Counted from the stretch's first letter, positions 1 through 7,102 are shown. The stretch: DNA of 14,607 nt from Comamonadaceae bacterium UBA2237 (GCA_002347905.1 DDYJ01000164.1:1-14607), one strand, 5' to 3'. Notes: generated from the sequence alone by a model not told the origin. A program made the numbers and translations.

Positions 1-34
1 GGCTGGCCTTTTAATTTCACTTAGCCCTGCTTGC

Positions 35-508
35 TTGAAATTCACTATGGCGGTGGGTTTGTGCATACTGGCTGGTTGCTCTGGTAACAAGCTAGCTAAT
101 AGCCCGAAGTTAGAAAATCCAGTGCCACCACCGGTAGTCTTAGATGAAAAACCCGTTCCAACGCTTATTTCGCTGGCGCGTACGCCCAAAGAATACCGAC
201 ACGATGCGGCGCAGCATATTTATGGCTTCAACCAACACCGAATCTACAAAGGAAAACTTCCACCACTTTTGTACGCTATTGGCGTTGTGACATTTGAAGT
301 ACGCGAAGACGGAAAAATTGAATCATTTGATTGGATGCGCAAACCCAAACAAGCACCGGAAGTCGTTCAAGAAATTGAGCGCACCATCAAGGCCGCAGAA
401 CCGTTTCCTGCACCCATACATCTGGGCCGTGTGCGTTATACCGAAACATGGTTGTGGCACAAAAGCGGCAAATTTCAGCTAGATACCCTGACTGAAGGGC
501 AAATTTAA
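35..508 (+). CDS. Small lipoprotein with TonB C-terminal-like domain, start uncertain
   Basis: A 157-aa reading from a TTG at 35 gives a short hydrophobic leader ending in the lipobox LAGC (Cys15), so the product is probably a lipid-anchored envelope protein. A Pro-rich linker follows (about residues 22-45). The C-terminal half (about 78-150, from YAIGVVTFEVREDGKIESF) has the pattern of TonB C-terminal domains: a beta strand with a 'v.edGkie' turn, an Ala/Glu-rich helix, then an 'aePFPaP' segment. There is no TonB membrane anchor, so it is not a classical TonB. The frame stays open to base 2 and no Shine-Dalgarno site precedes the TTG, so the real start may lie outside the window. An ATG at 47 would give a leader with no basic residue. 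The stop overlaps the convergent comEC stop by 4 bases. Similar proteins are often annotated 'energy transducer TonB'; the function is not established. Confidence 0.7.
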   Translation: MKFTMAVGLCILAGCSGNKLANSPKLENPVPPPVVLDEKPVPTLISLARTPKEYRHDAAQHIYGFNQHRIYKGKLPPLLYAIGVVTFEVREDGKIESFDWMRKPKQAPEVVQEIERTIKAAEPFPAPIHLGRVRYTETWLWHKSGKFQLDTLTEGQI

Positions 509-2907
509 TTTTTATTGGACCTATACACGCTTTCTATTGGCGGCAAGTGGTGCCAATAGCGTCGGTATTCATCGCGTGCACAACGCATCTGCTGTGGTCG
601 ATGGCTTTGCCAAATCGAAGCGCCACACCACACACTTTGAAATACCTGTATGCCTTGCGCCGCGTAACGCGCCATCACCTCTGGACGCGGATGGCCAAAT
701 CGGTTGCGATAACCCGCCTGCACCCAAGCCACGCTAGGCGAAACCGCTTGTAAAAAACCTGTTGTAGACGACGTTGCGCTGCCATGGTGTGGCACTAACA
801 GCCAATCGGATTTCAAAGGAACACCGCTTTCTAGCAATTGTTTTTCTTGGGCCGCTTCAATGTCTGCCACTAGCAATGCGCTGACGCCCGAGGCGCTTTG
901 TATGCGAAGTACGCAACTCATGGCGTTTGGTTTGTTTTTCTCGGCATAGTCGGCTTTTTGCGGATGCATCACTGAAAAAAGCACACCATCCCACCGCCAA
1001 TGCTGGCCCGCCTCGCAAGGTTGCATAGGGTGCATAGCTCGCAAAAGATGGTCTGAAGGCATCGAGGTCAAAACTTGCGCTTGTGATTGCATTTTCAAAA
1101 CGCTGTGCGCCCCACCGCTGTGGTCGCTGTCTTGGTGGCTGATGATGACGCGGTTTAATCTTTCGCCCAAAACCATTAGCAAAGGAACTAGCACCCTTTG
1201 CCCCGCATCGGTTTCTGGTGAATAGCGCGGGCCCGTGTCATAAAGCAAACTGTGATGGGCTGTTCTAACCAACACGGCATGGCCTTGACCCATATCAGCG
1301 CCTATGAGTTCGAACTCGCCATAAAGTGGTCTAGGCACATGCCAACACAACACAGGCCAGATGCACAAGGCCCCCGAAAGTCTCCACAACCAAGCAATGG
1401 GCATTGCACAAACGAACATGCCAGCAATGCTCAGCACACTTAGCCACAAAGGTGCAGCAGGAGCAGACCATTGCGCCCAAGACAAACTGGCCATCCAACC
1501 AAGACACAGGCCCTGCACCCCTACAGCCCAAGCGGCGAGACTCCATGCCACTGGGATGAGTAAACCCAGCATGCACAAAGGTGTCACCACGCAAGTCACC
1601 CACGGCACAGCCACTAAATTGGCAAAGAATCCAACCAAGGACACCTGATGAAAGAACAACAAACTGAGAGGTGCCATGCACACACTCATCAAAAATTGCT
1701 CCCTGATAAGTGCCGGTAAAAATTGAAAAGATTGCGAGCCGACAAACAAAATTGAGACAGCCATAAAGCTCAACCAAAACCCCGCTTGCAAAAAAGCCCA
1801 AGGATCGGCAACCAACACCACGGTCGCTGCGAACAACAGGACCTGATAGGCTGGCCACTTCAAACCGTTCATGCGTAGGGTCAATACTGCACCTAACATC
1901 CATACTGTGCGCTGGGCGGGAATAGCCCAGCCCGTAAATATGCTGTAACCCACAGCAGTCACAAGCGCCGCTAGCATGGCGGCTTTTTGAGATGGCAAGC
2001 CCATGCACCAAGAAACTTGGCTCCACAGATCAGAGCGTCGCCATATCCATGCCACACAGCGCGCTACCAGCCAGGCCAGTGCGGTAATGTGCAAACCCGA
2101 GATTGCCATCAAATGCGCAACACCCGTTGCGCGAAACACATCCCAATCTGCACGTTCGATCGACGCTTGGTCTCCTAAAAGCAAAGCAAGCACGACACCG
2201 ACGCCTGCCTGCTCGCCTACTTGCGCGTAGATCCTTTGACGTACCCATTGGCGCAACCGCTCTATCGGATGCGCCCAGCTACGTGCGATCAATCTTGGAG
2301 GAGCATCATGCACACCTCGACGCACATAACCTGTAGCTTGCAGGTCTTGCTCCCATAACCACAATTCGTAATCAAACCCATGGGGGTTGATATGGCCATG
2401 CGGTGCTTTGAGTTTGATCGAAAACTTCCAAATATCGCCGGCTTGTACGTCAGCAGGAGAAGGGGTTGCATCAGCGGTATTCACATACCAACCCAACAGA
2501 ACCAAGGGAGGAAGTTCCACCGACTCGCCACTTGCAAAGTGTGCGGACTGCACAGCAAACCGAAAACGGATATTTGCTTGCATTTGCTGAGGCATGGCAA
2601 CCACCCTACCAACCACCTGCAAAACCTGCCCCTCTAATTGGGGTGCTATTTGTTTTTCGAGAAAAAGTTGTGCGCGGACAGCACACGAAAAGAATGCGAA
2701 AGTTGTGGAAAGTAATAACACCAGTACACATTGCGACATCACTGATAGACGCAATCGGTGTTGGCATAGAAACCATACAAGCAATAAGAAACCGGAGGCA
2801 CTGCAAGCTGCGAGGTTTATTTCAGCAAGCCACAGGGACGCTTGCTGCAGTTGCAAAGCTGTGCCTGCAACCCAACCTAAAAAGAAATGCAATAAAAATG
2901 AAAACAC
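505..2907 (-). CDS. comEC: ComEC/Rec2 family DNA internalization channel protein
   Basis: ComEC is the inner-membrane protein that passes single-stranded DNA into the cytoplasm during natural transformation. The 800-aa length is normal for the proteobacterial family. In order: N-terminal membrane helices with a soluble DUF4131-type segment (roughly residues 1-220), a central multi-helix Competence domain (about 225-510, including GVAHLMAISGLHI), and a C-terminal metallo-beta-lactamase-like domain (about 535-780). That last domain keeps HQDSDH at residues 591-596 and PHHGS with His707-His708, the metal-site motifs of the fold, so the nuclease-like domain looks intact. The predicted start is GTG at 2907, but this codon lies in the 3' arm of an intrinsic terminator hairpin. 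No ATG occurs in frame until about residue 57, and the upstream frame closes at a TGA without a better start, so the exact start is uncertain. It is convergent with the lipoprotein gene. Competence also needs ComEA, ComF and a type IV pilus, none of which is here. Confidence 0.93.
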   Translation of the reverse strand: MFSFLLHFFLGWVAGTALQLQQASLWLAEINLAACSASGFLLLVWFLCQHRLRLSVMSQCVLVLLLSTTFAFFSCAVRAQLFLEKQIAPQLEGQVLQVVGRVVAMPQQMQANIRFRFAVQSAHFASGESVELPPLVLLGWYVNTADATPSPADVQAGDIWKFSIKLKAPHGHINPHGFDYELWLWEQDLQATGYVRRGVHDAPPRLIARSWAHPIERLRQWVRQRIYAQVGEQAGVGVVLALLLGDQASIERADWDVFRATGVAHLMAISGLHITALAWLVARCVAWIWRRSDLWSQVSWCMGLPSQKAAMLAALVTAVGYSIFTGWAIPAQRTVWMLGAVLTLRMNGLKWPAYQVLLFAATVVLVADPWAFLQAGFWLSFMAVSILFVGSQSFQFLPALIREQFLMSVCMAPLSLLFFHQVSLVGFFANLVAVPWVTCVVTPLCMLGLLIPVAWSLAAWAVGVQGLCLGWMASLSWAQWSAPAAPLWLSVLSIAGMFVCAMPIAWLWRLSGALCIWPVLCWHVPRPLYGEFELIGADMGQGHAVLVRTAHHSLLYDTGPRYSPETDAGQRVLVPLLMVLGERLNRVIISHQDSDHSGGAHSVLKMQSQAQVLTSMPSDHLLRAMHPMQPCEAGQHWRWDGVLFSVMHPQKADYAEKNKPNAMSCVLRIQSASGVSALLVADIEAAQEKQLLESGVPLKSDWLLVPHHGSATSSTTGFLQAVSPSVAWVQAGYRNRFGHPRPEVMARYAAQGIQVFQSVWCGASIWQSHRPQQMRCARDEYRRYWHHLPPIESVYRSNKN

Positions 2908-2927
2908 CCGAACATCGTCGGGTGTTT
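2891..2927 (-). terminator. Strong rho-independent terminator upstream of comEC
   Basis: There is a perfect 10-bp inverted repeat, AAACACCCGA (2902-2911) and TCGGGTGTTT (2918-2927), around a 6-base loop. Read on the minus strand it is followed by TCATTTTTATT, a U-rich tail. It lies about 50 bases past the stop of the adhesin-E-like gene on the same strand and should end that transcript. On the plus strand the tail is not T-rich. Its 3' arm contains the annotated GTG start of comEC. Confidence 0.85.
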
Positions 2928-2978
2928 GGACGCAGTTTAAGTAAGCGTCGGTATCAATTCACGTAAGCCAAGCTTTCG

Positions 2979-3407
2979 TTAGCCAGCGACTTGCTTTGCT
3001 GAACACACTTCTTTTTTCAAAGCAGCCATGTAAGTATTGGGTCGAATCGGTGTTTCGCGGTTACGCCACTCTTGTAGATCTTCCGAAGACACCTCTCTAC
3101 CTTTGCCCATGGCCTTGTCGAAATAGCTGATGGATAGGCGTGCCACCATGTCGGTTTTGCAATACACGCGCAAACGGATCATGTACGAGGCGTAGGGCTC
3201 ACCAGTAGGCGTTGTCTCGGCCTTGGCCAAATTCGTCAATACCCATGCGTAGCGTGATACGTGGACTGGCATCACAGCCTCTTTGTCAAAGAAATATTGG
3301 GCTTCCGGTTCTTTGGCTAATTCGCTCCATTCCGCACGGGCAGAGCTACTCCAGCCTAAGAGAAGACCGAAGATGAATACACACACCGCAACTGCACGAA
3401 ATAACAT
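2979..3407 (-). CDS. Secreted surface-adhesin E-like protein
   Basis: A 142-aa protein from ATG 3407, chosen because GAGG (3413-3416) sits 5 bases upstream; an in-frame start at 3437 has no such site and would disturb the signal peptide. Residues 1-25 form a Sec signal peptide: Arg4, a hydrophobic core, and the cleavage motif ARA before EWSEL. The mature protein is about 117 residues, rich in beta-type segments, with two cysteines (in VYCKTD and KEVCSAK) that could form a disulfide. The opening W.el....e...yfD, the later Y.WVLtn segment and the size match the surface-adhesin protein E family (named for Haemophilus protein E). In environmental betaproteobacteria these are small periplasmic or surface proteins of unknown role, and adhesion is not shown here. 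It is transcribed alone and followed by a strong terminator. Confidence 0.68.
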   Translation of the reverse strand: MLFRAVAVCVFIFGLLLGWSSSARAEWSELAKEPEAQYFFDKEAVMPVHVSRYAWVLTNLAKAETTPTGEPYASYMIRLRVYCKTDMVARLSISYFDKAMGKGREVSSEDLQEWRNRETPIRPNTYMAALKKEVCSAKQVAG

Positions 3408-3514
3408 GACAACCTCAATCTTTAAAAGAGTCACCATTTGTATCGTCCGGAGCGCCTATTTCTTGAGGAGCGCAGATGTAATCCATTTGGACTAATTGAC
3501 TTTGCTTTGCCGTC

Positions 3515-3550
3515 GCAATGCGACAATGATTTATCGACATATTGATACTA
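3515..3550 (+). promoter_or_regulatory. Weak candidate sigma-70 promoter for ridA operon
   Basis: In the divergent gap 3408-3563, a GCGACA-like -35 is followed after 18 bases by GATACT as a -10 (each 4 of 6 consensus bases), about 20 bases before the ridA ATG. The -35 overlaps a small palindrome, GTCGC-AAT-GCGAC. A better -35 (TTGACT near 3499) has no -10 at the right distance. This is a guess from sequence only. Confidence 0.25.
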
Positions 3551-3563
3551 TCTCTAAAAACTT

Positions 3564-4019
3564 ATGAGCGTTTACAACAAGCTTTCTGAACTGCACATCG
3601 AACTTCCACCGATTGCCTTACCGGCTGCCGCATACGTGCCCTTCGTACAAACCGGTAAGTTGGTTTTTTTAAGCGGCCATATCGCCAAAAAGGACGGCAA
3701 ACCCTGGGTCGGCCAACTCGGGCGCAATATGCAAACCGCCGAGGGCAAGGACGCTGCACGCGCAGTAGCTATCGATTTGCTGGGTACCTTGCATGCGGCT
3801 GTGGGTGATCTCAACAAAATTCACCGCATCGTGAAAGTCATGGGTCTGGTTAATTCCACGTCAGACTTTGTAGAGCACCATGTGGTTACCAATGGCTGCA
3901 GTGAGCTAATTGGACAGATTTTTGGTGAAAAAGGCGCCCACGCGCGCAGTGCTTTTGGTGTGGCGCAGCTGCCTATGGGTGCCTGCGTTGAGATTGAGTT
4001 AATCGCAGAATTGGTTTGA
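3564..4019 (+). CDS. RidA/YjgF/UK114 family protein
   Basis: A 151-aa member of the RidA (YjgF/YER057c/UK114) superfamily, cytoplasmic trimers whose best-known member hydrolyses reactive enamines/imines made by PLP enzymes. The hallmarks are LSGHI (residues 36-40), a central helix from about 60 to 81 (EGKDAARAVAIDLLGTLHAA), and the C-terminal HARSAFGVAQLP with Arg128 where RidA has its substrate-carboxylate arginine. It is longer than archetypal RidA (about 128 aa) and resembles the roughly 150-aa YjgF-like subgroup, whose substrates are mostly unknown, so I give no symbol. The start is ATG 3564 with no clear Shine-Dalgarno site. Its TGA shares a base with the ATG of the MlaE-like gene (TGATG), indicating translational coupling with a membrane transport pair, an unusual partner for RidA. 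Confidence 0.9.
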   Translation: MSVYNKLSELHIELPPIALPAAAYVPFVQTGKLVFLSGHIAKKDGKPWVGQLGRNMQTAEGKDAARAVAIDLLGTLHAAVGDLNKIHRIVKVMGLVNSTSDFVEHHVVTNGCSELIGQIFGEKGAHARSAFGVAQLPMGACVEIELIAELV

Positions 4020-4660
4020 TGGCAACTTCAATCTCTTTAGTCCCAGCCAATCGTTTAGGCGCACAAGCGCTTGGACATATAAGGTCAACGGCAGATTTTG
4101 TCGGGCTTATGGGTGTTTTATGGGGTGCAGGATTAGGAGCGGTCATTACCTTTAACGCGCTCAGTAATTTAGGTATCGCTAGTGAAGTGGTGAGCACTTT
4201 GCTACTGCAAAAACTCCCTAGCTTGGTCACGTGTATGTTGCTTGCTGTACGCGTGGTGTTGTTCCAATCTTTGGAAGGAAAATTAGTTAGCGGTGATCTA
4301 CTGACCGATATGCTGGCAACCGTTTGGGCCGCTTGGGTCAATGTCGTTGTTTTTTTACTCTGTGCTTGGATCGGTTACTTCTTAGGTGTCCAAGCTTCCA
4401 ACGCAGCATTCGTAGATTCAGCTGTGCAAGAACTCGCACAACACTACCCCGTCAGCGAACTAATCCGTACATGCGTCAGAACTAGCATTGAGGCATTGGG
4501 GTTGGGTTGGTTAGGGCATTTAGACAAACTCATTTTGAGCCGCGAAAAAGAATCGCCATCACGCAGTGCCACCCGCTTGTTGTGGCTGATGGTCATTTGG
4601 ATACTGGCAGTCGAAGCGACCGACTCTTATATCCACTGGGTTTTGCGCGGAACCACCTGA
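4019..4660 (+). CDS. Divergent MlaE-family (MCE-type ABC) permease
   Basis: A 213-aa integral membrane protein from ATG 4019, overlapping the ridA stop by one base; a TTG one codon earlier is not needed. Hydrophobic segments lie near residues 30-52, 60-85, 100-127 and 180-205. The section from GIASEVVSTLLLQKLPSLVT through AVRVVLFQSLEGKLVSGDLL follows the MlaE pattern (LRELGPLLTALLVAGRVG..AAELG..), and SRSATRLLWLMVIWILAVEA matches the last MlaE helix (GRATT..VV...). It is shorter than typical MlaE (about 255-260 aa). The conserved E.EIDAL-like stretch after the AELG motif, thought to contact the ATPase, is replaced by LVSGDLLTDML. The call rests partly on the MCE gene that follows. MlaE permeases work with an MlaF ATPase and an MCE ring to move phospholipids; whether this one still couples to an ATPase is unknown. 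Confidence 0.62.
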   Translation: MATSISLVPANRLGAQALGHIRSTADFVGLMGVLWGAGLGAVITFNALSNLGIASEVVSTLLLQKLPSLVTCMLLAVRVVLFQSLEGKLVSGDLLTDMLATVWAAWVNVVVFLLCAWIGYFLGVQASNAAFVDSAVQELAQHYPVSELIRTCVRTSIEALGLGWLGHLDKLILSREKESPSRSATRLLWLMVIWILAVEATDSYIHWVLRGTT

Positions 4661-4704
4661 AACAAGCACGCTGAAATAGAACACGTCCTAACAAGGAGAC
4701 AGCC

Positions 4705-5589
4705 ATGACAACTTCATTGAATTCTTACTCACCCGCACAACAAGGTCATGCACTAAGGAAACTTTTAGTCGTCACTGCTGTTGCCGTGACTGTGTTGTTA
4801 GGACTGGGCTTGTGGTTAGCTAAAAAGCAAGGTGCTTTTGATGACAACTTAGTACTGCGATTTAGCACCTCATCAGGCGATCATTTGAGCAATGGCATGA
4901 AGGTGGTCTATCAAGGGTTTCCTATTGGACAAGTCAAAAATTTAGAGCTCACATCCAATGGACAAATTCAAGGTGCTCTCGAGGTTAAAGAAAAATACCG
5001 CAATCTCGCGACAACGGGGTCTACCCTAGAGCTAGCCTCCGCCAAATTGGTTGGCGCTGAATTGATCCTACGTAAACATCCGACCAACACCGATAGTTTT
5101 AAAAACAACGATGCGATTGACTTGAAACATTTCGATCTCGCACACGACCTCGAGAAAAAGGTGTTAGAAAAAATAGACCCTGCGATTGCCCGCGTGATGG
5201 CCGTCACCGCAGAAATTTCAGACCCTAACAAAGGTTTGCCCGCTACCCTAGGCAATATCAATAAAACCTTGGTCTCTACTGAAAAATTGCTCAACAGTCT
5301 CAATGCCAGGGCCCAAGACCCGCGGGTCGACCATATGCTCACCAATCTCGATCTTGGAAGTGCCAGCATGGTGCGCAATGCAGAACTGACTGAGAAAACC
5401 ATGCAGTCCGCTCGTCAAGTGTTGGGCAGCACCCAAAAAGTCATGGAGAGTACGCAAAAGACTATGGAGAGCACCAACAGCTTGGTGCAAAAAACTGAAC
5501 AAACCTTGCAGGACTTCAGGCAAGGTGGTTTGGGCAAGTGGATAGCGCCGGCACGACCCGCCAATTCGGCTTCAGCGCCAAAAAACTAA
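4705..5589 (+). CDS. MCE-domain (MlaD-like) lipid-transport protein
   Basis: A 294-aa protein from ATG 4705, with AAGGAG at 4693-4698 and 6 bases of spacing. After a short cytoplasmic tail with basic residues comes one membrane helix (about 20-39), so most of the protein is periplasmic. The MCE domain follows (about 48-125), with the typical GMKVVYQGFPIGQVKNLEL stretch (G..V.y.G..VG.V..i.l). The C-terminal 170 residues are long helical segments ending in heptad-like repeats (STQKVME, STQKTME, STNSLVQ) and a Pro/Ala-rich tail. MCE proteins form hexameric rings that bind or tunnel lipids between the membranes; the long helical tail suggests a needle- or tube-like extension as in longer MCE proteins. 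It is 44 bases downstream of the MlaE-like gene and probably in the same operon. No ATPase, MlaC or MlaB gene is nearby. Confidence 0.88.
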   Translation: MTTSLNSYSPAQQGHALRKLLVVTAVAVTVLLGLGLWLAKKQGAFDDNLVLRFSTSSGDHLSNGMKVVYQGFPIGQVKNLELTSNGQIQGALEVKEKYRNLATTGSTLELASAKLVGAELILRKHPTNTDSFKNNDAIDLKHFDLAHDLEKKVLEKIDPAIARVMAVTAEISDPNKGLPATLGNINKTLVSTEKLLNSLNARAQDPRVDHMLTNLDLGSASMVRNAELTEKTMQSARQVLGSTQKVMESTQKTMESTNSLVQKTEQTLQDFRQGGLGKWIAPARPANSASAPKN

Positions 5590-5608
5590 AGTTGGCGACT
5601 GGAAAATT

Positions 5609-5634
5609 GCTGAGCCTTGAATTTCGGCAACAGC
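5609..5634. terminator. Possible bidirectional terminator between MCE gene and mreB
   Basis: An imperfect hairpin lies in the 46-base convergent gap: GCTG-A-GCC, a 9-base loop, then GGC-AA-CAGC. It is followed by TTTAAT on the plus strand and by AATTTT on the minus strand. It begins 2 bases past the mreB stop. The position is right for both transcripts, but the stem is bulged and the tails are short. Confidence 0.35.
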
Positions 5635-5635
5635 T

Positions 5636-6673
5636 TTAATCGCTGGAAAAAATATTACCCATCCCTTGCATTTGATCCAGAGCAATACCGCAGCCCCTGG
5701 CCACGCAGGTAAGAGGCTCTTCAGCAATTAGCACAGGCAACCCTGTTTCTTCTGACAGCAAGCGGTCCAAGTCACGTAACAAGGCACCGCCACCGGTCAA
5801 CATAATGCCGCGCTCCGCTATATCGGAGCTGAGCTCTGGCGGTGTTTTCTCCAACGCAATTTTGACGGTCGACACCAAATTATTGAGAGCATCCGTAAGG
5901 GCTTCTAGCACCTCGTTAGAACTGATGGTGAAACTTTGTGGAATACCTTGGCTTAGATTGCGACCAGTAATCTCTAATTCCAGCACGCCTGAACCCGGAA
6001 AGGCCGTTGCAATTTCTTTTTTGATTTTTTCGGCAGTCTGTTCACCGATCAACATGCCAAAGTTCCGGCGAATGTAGTTGATGATGGCTTCATCGAACTT
6101 GTCTCCACCTACGCGCGCACTGTTTTTATAGACCATGCCACCCAAAGAGACAATGCCCACTTCGGTAGTGCCACCGCCAATGTCGACCACCATGGAGCCA
6201 CAAGCTTCAGTCACAGGCAATCCAGCACCGATGGCAGCTGCCATGGGCTCTTCAATCAAATACACCTCGGATGCACCAGCACCAAGCGCAGATTCACGAA
6301 TCGCACGACGCTCTACTTGGGTCGAGCCACAAGGCACACAAATCACAATGCGTGGACTTGGACGAAACAACATACTGGGATGCGCCAACTTGATGAAGTG
6401 CTTGAGCATCACCTCCGTCACAGTGAAGTCGGCGATCACGCCGTCTTTCATGGGGCGAATCACCTCGATGCCTTCAGGCACACGACCCAACATGGTTTTG
6501 GCTTCATTGCCAACTGCAAGCACGGTTGTTTTACCACTATGTCGAGAGTCTTTTCTGATCACAACGACCGAAGGCTCATCCAAGACGATTCCTTGGTTTT
6601 TGATGTAGATGAGGGTATTCGCGGTGCCAAGGTCAATGGCAATATCGGTAGAGAAAAACCTACTTAACTTCAT
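5636..6673 (-). CDS. mreB: Rod shape-determining protein MreB
   Basis: MreB is the actin-like ATPase that polymerises under the inner membrane and guides the elongasome (MreC, MreD, RodZ, PBP2, RodA). The start is ATG 6673, giving 345 aa, close to the usual 347; an in-frame start 21 codons upstream gives a non-MreB extension. The phosphate-1 loop is at residues 10-23 ([14 protein letters not shown]), followed by [11 protein letters not shown], the invariant [32 protein letters not shown], the phosphate-2 motif [18 protein letters not shown], and [15 protein letters not shown] near the end. All are intact, so the protein should be functional. A poor GGGTG serves as ribosome site. It ends in a convergent gap with the MCE gene, so mreC and mreD do not follow, unlike the usual mreBCD-mrdAB order. 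Upstream on the same strand is a 63-aa unknown gene. Confidence 0.97.
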   Translation of the reverse strand: MKLSRFFSTDIAIDLGTANTLIYIKNQGIVLDEPSVVVIRKDSRHSGKTTVLAVGNEAKTMLGRVPEGIEVIRPMKDGVIADFTVTEVMLKHFIKLAHPSMLFRPSPRIVICVPCGSTQVERRAIRESALGAGASEVYLIEEPMAAAIGAGLPVTEACGSMVVDIGGGTTEVGIVSLGGMVYKNSARVGGDKFDEAIINYIRRNFGMLIGEQTAEKIKKEIATAFPGSGVLELEITGRNLSQGIPQSFTISSNEVLEALTDALNNLVSTVKIALEKTPPELSSDIAERGIMLTGGGALLRDLDRLLSEETGLPVLIAEEPLTCVARGCGIALDQMQGMGNIFSSD

Positions 6674-6760
6674 AAGAACACCCGCCCCAGAATTTGTAAA
6701 ATTTGGCCCAATTATGGTGTTGGGCACAGGGGCCACTTGGAAAAGGTGTCTCCAGAATAA

Positions 6761-6793
6761 AGAACTAAAGAGATATGAGAACTAAAAGGTTCT
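6761..6793. repeat. Repeated AGAACTAAA and small palindrome in mreB leader
   Basis: AGAACTAAA occurs at 6761-6769 and again at 6778-6786, 17 bases apart start to start. The second copy forms half of the palindrome AGAAC-TAAAAG-GTTCT (6778-6793). It lies about 90-120 bases upstream of the mreB start. It could be an operator or chance in an A/T-rich leader. Confidence 0.3.
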
Positions 6794-6801
6794 TAATAAG
6801 C

Positions 6802-6837
6802 ACCAAGATGTTGCGCAACTGCAACCATCACCTTGGT
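6802..6837 (-). terminator. Stem-loop at the end of the 63-aa gene, weak terminator candidate
   Basis: A two-part hairpin: outer arms ACCAAG / CTTGGT and inner arms GTTGC / GCAAC around a 6-base loop. It touches the stop codon of the small gene. The minus-strand tail (GCTTATTAAG) is not a clear U-run, so it may only be a 3'-end structure that separates this message from mreB. Confidence 0.3.
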
Positions 6838-7028
6838 TAGGCTTTGAAAGCGCGAAAACCAGAATAAATACGTGAAGCTGGGCGACTACGTTGTTCGGCT
6901 TCTTGGGCTAACTGCGCACGGATACGATCAAAAGTAGCTTTAATGCCAGATTTTTCATTCACTAGTGCTTTGTAACGACGCTCTAGTGCGACATCTGGCG
7001 GATCGATTTGAAAAACTGACTTGTCCAA
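6837..7028 (-). CDS. Small hypothetical protein, 63 aa, TTG start
   Basis: I do not recognise this protein. The start is set by AAAGGAG (core at 7035-7040) exactly 6 bases before TTG 7028. A longer in-frame reading from 7076 has no ribosome site and adds an unrelated stretch. The product is soluble and highly charged: DKSVFQIDPPDVALERRY, then a predicted helix rich in Lys, Arg and Gln with a GIKATFDRIRAQLAQEAEQ segment, and an Arg-rich tail ending SGFRAFKA. There is no signal peptide, membrane helix or cysteine. The strong ribosome site and clean codon structure favour a real gene. It sits between a LivK-type gene and mreB on the same strand, 75 bases from the former; nothing shows a link with either. 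Confidence 0.6.
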   Translation of the reverse strand: MDKSVFQIDPPDVALERRYKALVNEKSGIKATFDRIRAQLAQEAEQRSRPASRIYSGFRAFKA

Positions 7029-7102
7029 GAGCGTCTCCTTTAATCTCAGTGCGTATACAACGCACGAGAGAATCAACTGGTGGACAAGTCTTTCAAAAAT
7101 TT

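Noticed and set aside
1331..2026. A 231-codon open frame on the minus strand inside comEC.
   Set aside because: It is the same strand in another frame of a clearly real comEC, is Cys/Ser/Gly-rich without recognisable domains, and has no ribosome site.
2466..2966. A 166-codon plus-strand frame opposite the start of comEC.
   Set aside because: It is low-complexity basic sequence spanning the terminator hairpin, with no ribosome site and no match to any family I know.
3510..3530. The GTCGC-AAT-GCGAC palindrome as a terminator.
   Set aside because: It lies in a divergent promoter gap, the stem is only 5 bp and no T-run follows.
7049..7065. The GTGCGT-ATACA-ACGCAC inverted repeat as a terminator for the LivK-type gene.
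   Set aside because: The stem is 6 bp and is followed on the minus strand by a purine-rich ribosome site rather than a U-run.
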